From positions 1 to 64,000 of the forward strand of contig NZ_JBKBQG010000003.1 of assembly GCF_046292825.1 (NCBI RefSeq): 64,000 bases of DNA. The letters run 5' to 3'. A model generated the notes under the pieces. That model made no database searches and was not told where the DNA came from. It saw nothing but the letters and a program-made list of their open reading frames with translations. This stretch comes from Salinarimonas sp046292825 (GTDB taxonomy: Bacteria > Pseudomonadota > Alphaproteobacteria > Rhizobiales > Beijerinckiaceae). The position numbers and the translations under genes were made by a program. This document shows, piece by piece, positions 7,806-16,728 of the stretch (the first letter of the stretch is position 1; every line of letters begins with the position of its first letter).

Positions 7806-9443
7806 ATGCTGACGACGTTCCTCGCCGCGAGCCGCGACCGCAAGCGGCTCCAGGAGATCCTGGCCGTGCTCGCGCGGATGGGGCTCGGGACGCTCGTGCA
7901 GCGGCTCGGGCTCGGTGCTCTCCCGCGCGGGCTCGGCGGTACTGCCGCGCCCGATCTGCCGATGCCCGAGCGCACGCGCCGCGCGCTCGAGAGCCTCGGC
8001 CCCGTCTTCGTGAAGCTCGGCCAGATCCTCTCGACCCGCGGCGACCTCCTGCCGCCGGACTGGACGAGCGCGCTCGAGCGCCTCCAGGCCGACGTGCCGC
8101 CGGTCTCCTGGGAGACGATCGGCCCGCGCATCGCCGAGGATCTCGGCGCCGATCCGATGGAGGTCTTCGCGCAATTCGACCGCACGCCGCTCGCGGCCGG
8201 CTCGATCGCGCAGGTCCACCGCGCCCGGCTGAAGGACGGCACGCTCGTCGTCGTCAAGGCGCTGCGGCCGGGCATCAAGCGGACGATCGACGCGGATCTG
8301 CGGCTCCTCGCCCATGCCGCCGCCGAGGTCGAGCGGCGCTCCCCCGAGATCGCGCGCTTTCGCCCCCGCGAGATCGTCCGCCATCTCGCCGGCGCCTTGC
8401 GCGAGGAACTCGACCTCGCGGTGGAGGGCCGCAATTGCGAGGCGCTCGCGGCCAATTTCGAGGGGGACGAGACCGTCGTCTTCCCCCAGGTCCATTGGGA
8501 GCTCTCGACCGAGCGGGTGCTCGTCCAGGGCTTCGTCGAGGGCATCCGCCCCGCCCGCGACGGGAGGATCGAGGCGGCGGGGCTCGACGGGCGCCTCATC
8601 GCGCGCCGCGGCGCCGACGCCTTCCTGCGCATGGTGCTCGTCGACGGGCTGTTCCATGCCGATCCCCACCCGGGCAATCTCCTGGCGATGGCGGGCAACC
8701 GCGTCGGCTTCATCGATCTCGGCTCGGTCGGGCGCGTCGGCGACAAGAGGCGCGGGCAGCTCCTGCGCTTCGTGCGGGCGGTCGTGCGCGGGGACGGGGC
8801 GGCGCTCTCTTCGGTGCTCGTGGACTGGTCGCTCGACGGCGATCTCGACCTCGGATCGCTCGATGCGGCGACCGATGCCTTCATCGCCCGCCACGGCTCC
8901 GGCAGCCTCGATCTCGCCCGCGCGGTCGGGGACCTGATGGCGATGGCGCGCGAGTGCCGGCTCACGCTTCCCTCCGATCTCGTCCTCCTGTTCAAGGCGC
9001 TCGCCACCGCCGACGGCGTGATGAAGCGGCTCGATCCGACCTTCGACGCGATCGACGTCGCCAAACCCCTCGTCCTCGAGGCGATGCGCGGGCGGATCGC
9101 GCCGCGCGCGCTGCGGCGACGGGCGGAGGGGATGGCGATCGAGCTCGGCGGCGTGCTGGAGGACGCGCCCTCTCTCGTCAAGCTCCTGCTCAACCGGCTG
9201 CGCCGGGGCCGGCTCTCCGTCGACATCCGGCTCTCGGGCACCGAGGACGCGACGAAACGCATCGAGCGGGCGGCCGCGCGGATCGCGATCGCCATCGTCA
9301 TCGCCGCCTTCGCGCTCGGCATCTCGCCGACTCTGATGGAGAGCGGGCCGACGATCAGGGAGGTGCCGGCCGCCGCCCTCGCGGGCCTCGCGGTCGTGAT
9401 CGTCGGCGTGCTCTGGCTTGCGGGCGATCGCTTCCTGCGCTGA
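7806..9443 (+). CDS. ABC1/AarF/UbiB family atypical kinase
   Basis: A 545-residue member of the UbiB family, ATPase/kinase-like proteins that promote ubiquinone biosynthesis or lipid handling at the inner membrane. The family motifs are intact and in order: LGQILSTRGDLLPP, the A-rich loop AAGSIAQVHRA (KxGQ and AAAS-type), invariant Lys in VVVKALRPG, EELDLAVEGRN, the catalytic HADPHPGNLL and metal-binding IDLGSVGR. Two C-terminal membrane helices (about residues 495-540) anchor it. The ATG at 7806 was preferred over one 72 bases upstream, which would add a basic low-complexity stretch. Whether it is the ubiquinone-pathway UbiB or a paralogue cannot be decided from context. Confidence 0.88.
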   Translation: MLTTFLAASRDRKRLQEILAVLARMGLGTLVQRLGLGALPRGLGGTAAPDLPMPERTRRALESLGPVFVKLGQILSTRGDLLPPDWTSALERLQADVPPVSWETIGPRIAEDLGADPMEVFAQFDRTPLAAGSIAQVHRARLKDGTLVVVKALRPGIKRTIDADLRLLAHAAAEVERRSPEIARFRPREIVRHLAGALREELDLAVEGRNCEALAANFEGDETVVFPQVHWELSTERVLVQGFVEGIRPARDGRIEAAGLDGRLIARRGADAFLRMVLVDGLFHADPHPGNLLAMAGNRVGFIDLGSVGRVGDKRRGQLLRFVRAVVRGDGAALSSVLVDWSLDGDLDLGSLDAATDAFIARHGSGSLDLARAVGDLMAMARECRLTLPSDLVLLFKALATADGVMKRLDPTFDAIDVAKPLVLEAMRGRIAPRALRRRAEGMAIELGGVLEDAPSLVKLLLNRLRRGRLSVDIRLSGTEDATKRIERAAARIAIAIVIAAFALGISPTLMESGPTIREVPAAALAGLAVVIVGVLWLAGDRFLR

Positions 9444-9470
9444 GCCGGGCGAGGCGCGACCGAGACGCCG

Positions 9471-10556
9471 TCAGCGCTCGACCTGGTTCTCCTCTCCGAG
9501 CACGTCCTCGAAATAGAGCTGCTTGACGAGGACGAGCCCGGCCGCCGTCAGCGGCGCGGCGAGGATCAGGCCGGGGACGCCGAAGAGGACCGTCATCAGG
9601 ACGCCCGTCGTGATCAGGACGGCGGGCGGAATGTGCACCGCCTTGTGCTGGATCATCGGCGTGAGCACGTAGCCCTCGAGGTTCTGCACGATCAGGTAGA
9701 ACACGAGCACCGCGATGCCGGTCTGAACGCCCTCCGCGAAGCCGAGGAGCACGACGGGCACCCCGGCGACGAGCGGCCCGATCACGGGCACGAAGGTGAA
9801 GAGGCCCGTCAGCACGCCGAGCCCGAGCCAGAGGCGCACGCCGAGAAGCCACAGCCCGAAGGACATCACGACGCCGAGGATCAGCATCGAGGCCAATTGC
9901 CCGATCAGCCACCAGCGCAGGGCGAAGCCGAGCGTCGCGAGCACCTCCCGCGCCCGCGCGCGGCGATGGCGCGGCACGAACTTGACGAGCCCCTCGCGAT
10001 AGAGATCGGGCGCGGCCGCGACGAAGATCCCGAGCGCGACGATCACGAAGAACGCCGTGACCGCCGCGGCGAGCGTCACCGAGACGGTGGCGACGTGGCC
10101 GGCCACGTCGCGCGCGAAACCGCCCACGGCATTGGCGTCGCCGTTCATGCCGTCGGCGATGAGCTCGTCGAGCCGCAGGCGATCGATGGCGAACCGCTCG
10201 AGGCGGGCGAGAACGCTCCCGAACTCGCGCCAGACGTCCCGGATCTGCTCGGCGATCGTCGGCAGGAGCCAGGCGCTCGCGCCGACGATGCCCGCGAGGA
10301 GGCCGAGCGCCACCACGACGAGCGACCAGCGGCGGGGAAGCCGGGTCCGCTCGGAGAGGAGCATCGCCAAGGCATCGAGCGCGATCGCGAAGAGGATCCC
10401 CGCGAAGACGACGAGCAGTACCTCGCCGACGAGCCACAGCACGAGACCGAGCCCGAGGACGAGGAGGAGGCGGGCCTCGGTGACGAACCGGATGGGGCGC
10501 GCGTCCCCCGCTTTCGGCGAACCGTCGTCCAAATCCGTCCCCTCCTCGCCCGGCAC
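9471..10556 (-). CDS. AI-2E family transporter (PerM/YhhT-like permease)
   Basis: A 361-residue polytopic membrane protein of the AI-2E (UPF0118) family: an N-terminal helix pair after a short acidic leader, a long periplasmic segment rich in amphipathic helices (about residues 85-160), then a run of helices with VLTGLFTFVPVIGPLVAGVP and the C-terminal FGVPGLILAAPLTAAGLVL, both family signatures. Members have been linked to autoinducer-2 or proton-sodium exchange, so the substrate is uncertain. It converges with the ubiB gene and is the last minus-strand gene after grxC, the nitrilase gene and DUF1178, separated from the latter by a palindromic repeat. Confidence 0.85.
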   Translation of the reverse strand: MPGEEGTDLDDGSPKAGDARPIRFVTEARLLLVLGLGLVLWLVGEVLLVVFAGILFAIALDALAMLLSERTRLPRRWSLVVVALGLLAGIVGASAWLLPTIAEQIRDVWREFGSVLARLERFAIDRLRLDELIADGMNGDANAVGGFARDVAGHVATVSVTLAAAVTAFFVIVALGIFVAAAPDLYREGLVKFVPRHRRARAREVLATLGFALRWWLIGQLASMLILGVVMSFGLWLLGVRLWLGLGVLTGLFTFVPVIGPLVAGVPVVLLGFAEGVQTGIAVLVFYLIVQNLEGYVLTPMIQHKAVHIPPAVLITTGVLMTVLFGVPGLILAAPLTAAGLVLVKQLYFEDVLGEENQVER

Positions 10557-10658
10557 GCCCGCGAAACGCTCTCTTCAAGGGGGGCGCGAGGCCGAAGGTT
10601 CCGGAACGGGCTCGCGCGGGGCGTGGGGAGGGGGAGGGGAGGGCGAGGGGAGGGGACT

Positions 10659-10805
10659 TCCCTCCCCGTAGGGGAGGGTGGCCTCGGAGCCGAAGGCGAA
10701 CGAGGTCGGGTGGGGCACGACGCATGACGTGATATCTCGACGCCACGGGCCCCACCCGGCCCCTGTCGCTGCGCTCCAGGGTCCACCCTCCCCTACGGGG
10801 AGGGA
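10659..10805. repeat. 147-bp palindromic element with perfect 23-bp terminal inverted repeats
   Basis: The two ends are exact inverted copies (10659-10681 and 10783-10805), and each arm is itself a palindrome around CCTCCCCGTAGGGGAGG. A second inverted pair lies inside (GTCGGGTGGGG near 10705-10715 with CCCCACCCGG near 10750-10760). It has no coding potential. It sits between two genes on the same (minus) strand, DUF1178 and the AI-2E permease, so the transcript would fold into a large cruciform. Such extragenic palindromes are known in Rhizobiales; the family name cannot be assigned here. Confidence 0.8.
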
Positions 10806-10813
10806 TGCTCCCC

Positions 10814-11293
10814 TCAGTTGCGATCGTCGGGCAGAACCGGGAGCGGCTGGATCGGGATGCCGTCGTCGAGGAGCTCGGCGACCTCCTCGCCGGTCGCCTC
10901 GCCCATGATGAAGCGCTCGGGCGCCTCGCCGTCGTGGATGCGGCGCGCCTCCTCGGCGAAGGAGCGGCCGACGTCCTCGGCATTGGCGGAGACGAAGGCG
11001 CGCAGCTGGCGGATCGCCTCGCGCATCTGCTCGTCGGCCTGCGTCACGAGCGCGACGGGTGCGGCCGCGGCCGGGACGGGGAGGGCGGGCGCCGGAGCGG
11101 TCGCTTGGGCGGGCTCGGGCTCGCGGTCGCGGCGCGCGACCGAGGGGGCCATGATCTGCTTTGCCACCTTCGCCGTGCCGCAATAGGGACAGGTCACGAG
11201 GCCTCTCGCCGCCTGAGCGTCGAAATCCTCGCTCGATGAGAACCAGCTCTCGAAGGAATGCCCGACCGCGCAGGCGAGCGCATACCTGATCAT
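10814..11293 (-). CDS. DUF1178 family protein
   Basis: A 159-residue conserved protein of unknown function. The N-terminal half is the DUF1178 signature: MIRYALACAVGHSFESWF, a zinc-ribbon-like VTCPYCGTAKVAKQIM with one CxxC pair, an Ala/Pro-rich linker, and a conserved C-terminal region RAFVSANAEDVGRSFAEEAR with HDGEAPER. It lies 35 bases after the nitrilase-family gene, the usual neighbour in alphaproteobacteria (grxC, amidase, DUF1178), so co-transcription is likely. The biochemical role is not known. Confidence 0.85.
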   Translation of the reverse strand: MIRYALACAVGHSFESWFSSSEDFDAQAARGLVTCPYCGTAKVAKQIMAPSVARRDREPEPAQATAPAPALPVPAAAAPVALVTQADEQMREAIRQLRAFVSANAEDVGRSFAEEARRIHDGEAPERFIMGEATGEEVAELLDDGIPIQPLPVLPDDRN

Positions 11294-11328
11294 GACGCGA
11301 GCCTATCCGGCACCTCTTACCCGTTTCC

Positions 11329-12204
11329 TCACATGGCGTCGCGTCGCGCGTCCGGCAAGCCGCCCGACTGGGCGAGCCGCACGGCACGCGTGTGGACGAG
11401 GCTCGGGATGCGCGAACGGGCGCGATCGACGGCGGAGAGATCGATCTGCGCCGTCACGAGCCCGGGCTCGGTGCCGCCCTCCGCCAGGACGACGCCCCAG
11501 GGATCGACGATGATCGAATGGCCGTAGGTCTCGCGGCCGTCCTCGTGGCGCCCGCCCTGGGCCGCGGAGAGGACGAAGCATCCCGTCTCGATCGCGCGCG
11601 CCCGCTGCAGCACCTGCCAATGCGCCTCGCCGGTCTGGCGCGTGAAGGCGGCCGGCGCGGCGAGGATCCGCGCGCCGGCTTCCGCATAGGCGCGGTAGAG
11701 ATAGGGAAAGCGGATGTCGTAGCAGATCGAGAGGCCGATCGCCCCGATCGGCGTGTGCGCGAGCACCGCCTCGGCGCCCGCGACGAACGTCGCCGATTCG
11801 CGCCAGGTCTCGCCGTTCGGCAGGTCGACGTCGAACATGTGCAGCTTGTCGTAGGTCGCGCTGATCTCCCCGTCGGGCCCGACGAGCACGGCGCGGTTCG
11901 CCACCTTGTCGCCCTCGCGCACGGCGAGCGAGCCGATATGGACGATCGTCCCCGTCTCCCGCGCGGTCTCGCGCAAAGCCGCGATCGTCTCGTCGGCATC
12001 GAAGTCGCGGATCTTGTCGAACAGGGCGGCCTTGTCGCGCTCGAGGAGGGCCGTCATCTCCGGCGTCTGGACGTAGGCGGCGCCGAGCGCGGCCGCCTCG
12101 CGGACGCGCGCGACCGCCTCGTCGCGATTGGCGGCCGGGTCGCGTCCCGAGCGCATCTGCACGAGCGCGACGCGGATGCTCCCCTCGGCGTCGCGCGCGC
12201 TCAC
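11329..12204 (-). CDS. Carbon-nitrogen hydrolase (Nit1/omega-amidase type)
   Basis: A 291-residue nitrilase-superfamily amidase with all three catalytic residues visible: Glu in QTPEMTAL, Lys in YDKLHMFDVD and Cys in LSICYDIRFP. The sequence is closest in style to Nit1-type deaminated-glutathione amidases and omega-amidases, and its position directly after glutaredoxin fits a thiol-repair role, although that is inference. It starts at the GTG at 12204, overlapping the grxC stop as GTGA; the open frame upstream of that point is a shadow of grxC. Confidence 0.88.
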   Translation of the reverse strand: MSARDAEGSIRVALVQMRSGRDPAANRDEAVARVREAAALGAAYVQTPEMTALLERDKAALFDKIRDFDADETIAALRETARETGTIVHIGSLAVREGDKVANRAVLVGPDGEISATYDKLHMFDVDLPNGETWRESATFVAGAEAVLAHTPIGAIGLSICYDIRFPYLYRAYAEAGARILAAPAAFTRQTGEAHWQVLQRARAIETGCFVLSAAQGGRHEDGRETYGHSIIVDPWGVVLAEGGTEPGLVTAQIDLSAVDRARSRIPSLVHTRAVRLAQSGGLPDARRDAM

Positions 12205-12470
12205 GACGCGCTCGCCTGCTCGATCAGCGGAATGAGGCCGCCGCGGCCGTCGAGCGCCGAGAGATCGTCGTAGCCGCCGACATGCGTCTGCCCCACGAAG
12301 ATCTGCGGCACGGTCGTGCGGCCGCCGGCGCGCGCGATCATCTCGTCGCGCCGCGCGGGCTCGCGCTCGATGTCGATCACGTCGTAGGCGGCGCCGCGCG
12401 CGTCGAGCAGGCGGCGGGCGGCGATGCAATAGGGGCACCAGGATCGCAGATAGATCTCGACGGCGGCCAT
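12201..12470 (-). CDS. grxC: Glutaredoxin 3 (dithiol)
   Basis: An 89-residue dithiol glutaredoxin that reduces protein disulfides and glutathione mixed disulfides with GSH. The active site CPYC is at residues 12-15, followed by the GSH-binding TVPQIF with cis-Pro and GGYDDL. The length is typical of GrxC. It is first in a minus-strand operon with the amidase gene (4-base GTGA overlap) and DUF1178. Confidence 0.92.
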   Translation of the reverse strand: MAAVEIYLRSWCPYCIAARRLLDARGAAYDVIDIEREPARRDEMIARAGGRTTVPQIFVGQTHVGGYDDLSALDGRGGLIPLIEQASAS

Positions 12471-12604
12471 CGGACACCTTCTCTGAGGGCGGGCGATCGA
12501 CAGGATATGGCGTCGCCGGCCCCAATGTCACGGGGGGCGCGCGCACCGGGTGATTTCGCCGGGGAAGTCGTGTAGAAGCGTGGCCCGAAACGAAGGGGGC
12601 CGCC

Positions 12605-13162
12605 ATGGAATGGATCATCCTCGGCATCGTCGCGCTGGTCGCGATCTGGGGCATCGTGACCTACAACGGTCTCGTGGCGATGCGTCAGCGCACCGATCAG
12701 GCCTATGCCGATATCGACGTGCAGCTGCATCAGCGCCACGATCTCGTGCCCAATCTCGTCGAGACGGTGAAGGGCTATGCCGCCCACGAGCGCGAGACAC
12801 TCGACGCCGTGATCTCGGCCCGCAACCAGGCGACGCAGGCGCGCGGGCCGGGCGAGGCGGCGGCGGCGGAGACCGTGCTGACAGGCGCGCTCGGACGCCT
12901 GTTCGCGCTCGCGGAAGCCTATCCGGACCTCAAGGCCAACCAGAACTTCCTCGGCCTGCAGCGCGAGCTCGCCAACGTCGAGGACAAGCTCGCCGCCGCG
13001 CGGCGCTTCTTCAACAACGCGGTGCAGGAATACAATTCCGCCATCGAGAGCTTTCCGGCGGTCCTGTTCGCGCGCTCGCTCGGCTTCTTCCGGCGCGAGT
13101 TCTTCGACATCGGCGACACCCGTCGCACGCAGATGTCGACGGCGCCGCAAGTGAAGTTCTGA
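12605..13162 (+). CDS. lemA: LemA family protein
   Basis: A 185-residue protein with an N-terminal membrane helix (WIILGIVALVAIWGIVTY) and a helical-bundle LemA domain: YNGLVAMRQRTDQAYADID, QLHQRHDLVPNLVETVKGY and the C-terminal FFRREFFDIGD. The function is not settled. LemA genes are usually followed directly by an M48 (HtpX-like) peptidase gene; here that partner lies 5.8 kb away (18997-20112), with a five-gene cassette in between. Confidence 0.9.
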   Translation: MEWIILGIVALVAIWGIVTYNGLVAMRQRTDQAYADIDVQLHQRHDLVPNLVETVKGYAAHERETLDAVISARNQATQARGPGEAAAAETVLTGALGRLFALAEAYPDLKANQNFLGLQRELANVEDKLAAARRFFNNAVQEYNSAIESFPAVLFARSLGFFRREFFDIGDTRRTQMSTAPQVKF

Positions 13163-13451
13163 CCTTACGGAAATTGCGCTCGTTAGCAGAGCCGCTACCA
13201 TAGGGTAATTCGAAAAGGGATTGACAACCCCTTTCGTGCGGATCAAAACTACGCATAGTTGATTAGTGAGCTACGGGTCCGCGCCTGAAGGGGCCTCGTC
13301 CCTGCAGGTTGCTGTCCCGAACAGGCAGAGCGTTATTCACCGACACATCCGCGTCGTCGACACGCGCAAGCAACTGCGCGCGAACGCCCGTTCGCCCGTG
13401 GGACGAGAGCGCAACGGCAGAAAAGCAATCAAAGATTACAGGGAGGATCCT
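13163..13451 (+). other. AT-rich junction and long leader upstream of the five-gene cassette
   Basis: A 289-base gap. The 60 bases at 13201-13260 are 43% G+C by hand count, far below the surroundings. The region carries the candidate promoter listed separately and then a leader of about 200 bases of unknown function. It marks the left junction of the cassette that separates lemA from the M48 peptidase gene. Confidence 0.5.
13214..13250 (+). promoter_or_regulatory. Candidate promoter of the nucleotidyltransferase-to-ydcF cassette
   Basis: TTGACA at 13221-13226, with AAAACT 18 bases downstream (13245-13250) as a weak -10. The -35 box lies inside the inverted repeat AAAGGG-N9-CCCTTT, which could be an operator. 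The position fits expression of the co-directional cassette. The -10 match is poor, so the exact start is uncertain. Confidence 0.45.
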
Positions 13452-14168
13452 ATGCACTTCGTGGTTCTCGCTGCCGGCAATGGAAGCCGGCTCGGTCTGG
13501 GCATGCCGAAGGTCCTCGTGGAGCTCTCCGACGGCGTCTCGCTCATGAAGCGCCATCTCCGAGCGTTCCGCGCCGCCGCCGGCGATGCGCCCATCACCGT
13601 CGTCGCCGGCTTCCGAGCCGAGGCGGTAGCGGCGGCGGCAACCGGCTGCCATATCGTTCTCAACACCGATTTTCCGGCGACGAACACCGCGCGCAGCCTC
13701 GCGATCGCCCTCGCCGACATCGACGACGACGTGGTCATGATCAACGGCGACGTCTTCTGTCACGCGGACGCCGTGCGCCGCACCATGGAGGCCCCCGGCA
13801 CCTCGATCGGCGTCCGCTACGGGCCCACGGGCGAGGAGGAGGTGAAGTTCGCGTCGCATGGGGGCCGGGTGACGGCCTTGTCCAAGAGCGTCCTCGCGGC
13901 GGAGGGCGAGGCCGTGGGGCTCAATCGACTCGGACGTGACGAGCTGACGATGCTCAAGGGCGCGCTCGAGCGTTGCAGGCCGACCGATTACTTCGAGCGT
14001 GCGATCGAGGCGATCTGCACGACCGTCATGGTGGGCGTCACCGACCTGACTCATTTCGACTGCGTCGAGATCGACTTCCCGGAGGACCTCGCCCGGGCGA
14101 ATGCGATCATCGACGCGGTGCGCGCGAAAGCCGACGTCGCGCCTCTCGCTCGGGAGATGCAGTCATGA
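13452..14168 (+). CDS. Sugar/alcohol-phosphate nucleotidyltransferase (NTP_transferase fold)
   Basis: A 238-residue cytoplasmic nucleotidyltransferase. The N-terminus has the NTP-binding loop LAAGNGSRLGLGMPK, the GxGxR...PK pattern, and the metal Asp is in INGDVF. ATNTARSLAIAL resembles LicC-type cytidylyltransferases that activate phosphocholine and related polyol phosphates; a sugar-1-phosphate is the other option. It probably makes the CDP-, UDP- or GDP-activated precursor for the cassette. The ATG at 13452 has AGGGAGGA just upstream; open frame before it lacks a start signal. It overlaps the next gene as ATGA. Confidence 0.78.
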   Translation: MHFVVLAAGNGSRLGLGMPKVLVELSDGVSLMKRHLRAFRAAAGDAPITVVAGFRAEAVAAAATGCHIVLNTDFPATNTARSLAIALADIDDDVVMINGDVFCHADAVRRTMEAPGTSIGVRYGPTGEEEVKFASHGGRVTALSKSVLAAEGEAVGLNRLGRDELTMLKGALERCRPTDYFERAIEAICTTVMVGVTDLTHFDCVEIDFPEDLARANAIIDAVRAKADVAPLAREMQS

Positions 14169-14938
14169 GCCCCCTCTCGCTGCTCTTCGTGGGTGCTCAC
14201 CCGGACGACATAGAGATCGGTGCGGGCGACCTCGCCCGTGCCGCGTGCGCGGCCGAACTGGACGTTCACGTCGCGATCCTGACGCGCGAGCGCGACCCCT
14301 CTTCGGCGGCGCGCCGCTCGGCCGAGGCGAAGGCGGCGCTCCGGCACTTGGGGGTCGCTCCGGACCGCATTCTCGAGGCGCCCTTCCCAGACGGAGACCT
14401 CCGCGTCACCAGCAGCACGGTGTCCTATCTGCGCGGTGCCCTCACGGCGCTCGGCTGCGATCCGGACGTGGTCGTGACACACACCCGGAGCGACTCCCAC
14501 CAAGACCATCGCGCGGCCTACGACCTCGTCCTCTCGACCTTCCGAGGCAAGACGATCTTGGGTATGCCGATCCGCTACTCGTTTCTTCCGTCGGACTTCC
14601 AGCCGAGGCTGATCCGGCCTGTGGAGTGCGAGGATGCGAAAGCGATTGCGATCGACCGGCATGCCTCGCAGATCGCATGCGGGCGAATCCGCCCGGACGA
14701 GGTATCGCGCTTCGACGAGGAGTTGGGCGAGCAGATCGCGCCGCACCTCTCCCGGCCCGTCGAGGCCTTCGACGTGACGATCCAGCTCGGGGCGCCGTCG
14801 CTGATCGCGACCCTCACCCGGCTGCGTGGGCTCCTCCAGCCGATCGGCGCACGCGCGTCGCACGGCATCGGCCTCGCTGCGCCGGCCGGGCCGGACGACC
14901 AGGTTCAGGTGCTCGCAGCAGGAGGAGCAGCACGATGA
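14165..14938 (+). CDS. PIG-L family deacetylase
   Basis: A 257-residue LmbE/PIG-L metal-dependent N-deacetylase. The zinc motif AHPDDIEIG (His, Asp, Asp) is near residue 11 and the third ligand region is HTRSDSHQDHRAAYD. Family members remove acetyl groups from N-acetylglucosaminyl conjugates in GPI, mycothiol, bacillithiol and several antibiotic pathways. Here it would free an amine on the cassette's intermediate. It overlaps the genes on both sides by 4 bases (ATGA). Confidence 0.88.
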   Translation: MSPLSLLFVGAHPDDIEIGAGDLARAACAAELDVHVAILTRERDPSSAARRSAEAKAALRHLGVAPDRILEAPFPDGDLRVTSSTVSYLRGALTALGCDPDVVVTHTRSDSHQDHRAAYDLVLSTFRGKTILGMPIRYSFLPSDFQPRLIRPVECEDAKAIAIDRHASQIACGRIRPDEVSRFDEELGEQIAPHLSRPVEAFDVTIQLGAPSLIATLTRLRGLLQPIGARASHGIGLAAPAGPDDQVQVLAAGGAAR

Positions 14939-16728
14939 ACGCGCACGAAAAGCCACTCACCGTGGTCTCCATCCACTCGGACATCGACCCCTCCGTCGCG
15001 CTGATCCGCGATGGACGGGTTTCGAGATTCGCCGAGGAGGAACGCTTCACGCGCATCAAGCACGCGCCGGGGCGCTTTCCGACGCGCGCGTTGCGCTGGG
15101 CGCTCGCGGATGCGGGCGTCGACCCGGACGAGGTCGACGTCGTCGCCGTGAACTGGGATCTCGACCGCTTCGGCTCGGGGGCCATCGAGGCGCATTACGC
15201 TGCGATGCGGAGCCGCTATCCCTTGGATGGAGGCACCCTCGCTTGGCAGCGACGCAATATCGCGCGCTACGATCGCGCGGCCTATGTCGACACGCTCGCC
15301 CGGCACTGGCGTCGAACCCTCGCCAAGCCGTTGAAGGCCCGGGTCGTCTCCATGGGCCATCACTATGCTCACGCATTCCATTCCTACGCGCTGTCTGGTT
15401 TCGAGGATGCGGTCGCGCTCACCATCGACGGATCGGGGGACGACGAATGCACGGTCGTCTGGGAATGCAGGGGCCGAGAGCTGCGTCCCATCCGTCGCAT
15501 CCTCATGCCGCATTCGTTGGGCTGGTTCTACGCGGCGATCACGGAATATCTGGGCTTCGAAGCCTATGACGGCGAGTACAAGGTCATGGGGCTCGCGTCC
15601 TATGCGAAACCGGATGCCGAGCTGCGGGAGCGCCTCCTCAACGTCCTGACGCCGGGCTCGCCTGCCGATCCCGACTACGCAGTCGACGGACGATACATCC
15701 ATTGGGGTGCGCACACCTGGTCGGATCGGTTCACCGATGCGCTCGTCGATCTTCTCGGGCGTCCCCCGCGACACGCCCACGAAGAGGTCGAGACCTGGCA
15801 CGCGTCGCTCGCGGCTACGGCGCAGGCTCTGGTCGAGGATGCAGTGCTGACCCTGGTGGGATGGGCTCTGCAGGAGACCGGGCTCGATCGCGTCTGCATC
15901 GGAGGAGGCGTCGGCCTCAACATCAAGATGAACCGGCGCGTCTACGATGCTCCCGGCGTGCGGGATCTGTTCTGCAATCCGCTTTGCGGCGACGGCGGCG
16001 CACCGGTCGGCGCGGCCCTCGCCGCGTGCTTCGACCAGGGCGGAAGATGGCCAGAGCCGCTGCCGACGCTCGCGCTCGGCGTCGCGGTCGAGGCGCAGGA
16101 GATCGATACGCTCGTGCGCGAATGCGGCCTCCTCACCCATAGACCGAAGAACCTCGAGGACATCGTCGCGGGAATGCTCGCGCAAGGTGCGCTCGTCGGG
16201 TGGGTGCAGGGCCGGTTCGAAGCCGGCCCGCGGGCTCTCGGCCAGCGCAGCATCCTCGCGAGCCCCGTCGGCGTCGACGCGCGAGAGCGCGTGAACCGAG
16301 CCGTGAAGTATCGCGAGCCCTGGCGGCCGTTCTGCCCGTCCTTGCCGAGAGAGGCCGCGGATATGTATCTTGCGCGCTGGCGCGACTCGCCGTTCATGGT
16401 CATGGCATTCGACGCGACGGAGGCGATGCGCTCCGCAGCCCCTGCGGTCGTCCACGTGGACGGGACGGTGCGGGTGCAACTCGTCGATCGAGAGCACCTC
16501 CCGCGGTTCCACAAGCTCCTCGAGGCCTTCGGCGAGAGGACCGGAACGCCCGTGCTCCTCAACACCTCGTTCAACCTCTCCGGCGAACCGATCGTGGCCA
16601 CGGCGCGCGACGCGGTGCGCACGTTCTTCTCGAGCGCGCTCGACATCCTCGTGTTGGGCGACACGATCGTCGTCAAGCGGCCCGAGCAGGCGGCGAGATT
16701 GGCAGCCCTCGACGGAGCCTCGACATGA
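14935..16728 (+). CDS. NodU/CmcH-type carbamoyltransferase
   Basis: A 597-residue O-carbamoyltransferase that transfers carbamoyl from carbamoyl phosphate, through carbamoyl-AMP, to a hydroxyl. The Kae1-like N-terminal domain shows EEERFTRIKH, the metal-binding MGHHYAHAFHSY, IDGSGDD and EYKVMGLASY; CIGGGVGLNIKMN follows, and the C-terminal domain has FEAGPRALGQRSILASP and VLLNTSFNLSGEPIV. All family blocks are intact and the length is normal. Related enzymes decorate Nod factors, cephamycin and novobiocin. The acceptor here is unknown. Confidence 0.9.
   Translation: MNAHEKPLTVVSIHSDIDPSVALIRDGRVSRFAEEERFTRIKHAPGRFPTRALRWALADAGVDPDEVDVVAVNWDLDRFGSGAIEAHYAAMRSRYPLDGGTLAWQRRNIARYDRAAYVDTLARHWRRTLAKPLKARVVSMGHHYAHAFHSYALSGFEDAVALTIDGSGDDECTVVWECRGRELRPIRRILMPHSLGWFYAAITEYLGFEAYDGEYKVMGLASYAKPDAELRERLLNVLTPGSPADPDYAVDGRYIHWGAHTWSDRFTDALVDLLGRPPRHAHEEVETWHASLAATAQALVEDAVLTLVGWALQETGLDRVCIGGGVGLNIKMNRRVYDAPGVRDLFCNPLCGDGGAPVGAALAACFDQGGRWPEPLPTLALGVAVEAQEIDTLVRECGLLTHRPKNLEDIVAGMLAQGALVGWVQGRFEAGPRALGQRSILASPVGVDARERVNRAVKYREPWRPFCPSLPREAADMYLARWRDSPFMVMAFDATEAMRSAAPAVVHVDGTVRVQLVDREHLPRFHKLLEAFGERTGTPVLLNTSFNLSGEPIVATARDAVRTFFSSALDILVLGDTIVVKRPEQAARLAALDGAST

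Noticed and set aside
5126..9322. A 1398-residue minus-strand open frame
   Set aside because: It runs antisense to anmK, the outer-membrane barrel and ubiB genes, all supported by motifs, and has low-complexity composition.
10659..10805. CRISPR-like repeats
   Set aside because: The repeated sequence is an inverted, not direct, pair with no regular spacers, and there are no cas genes nearby.
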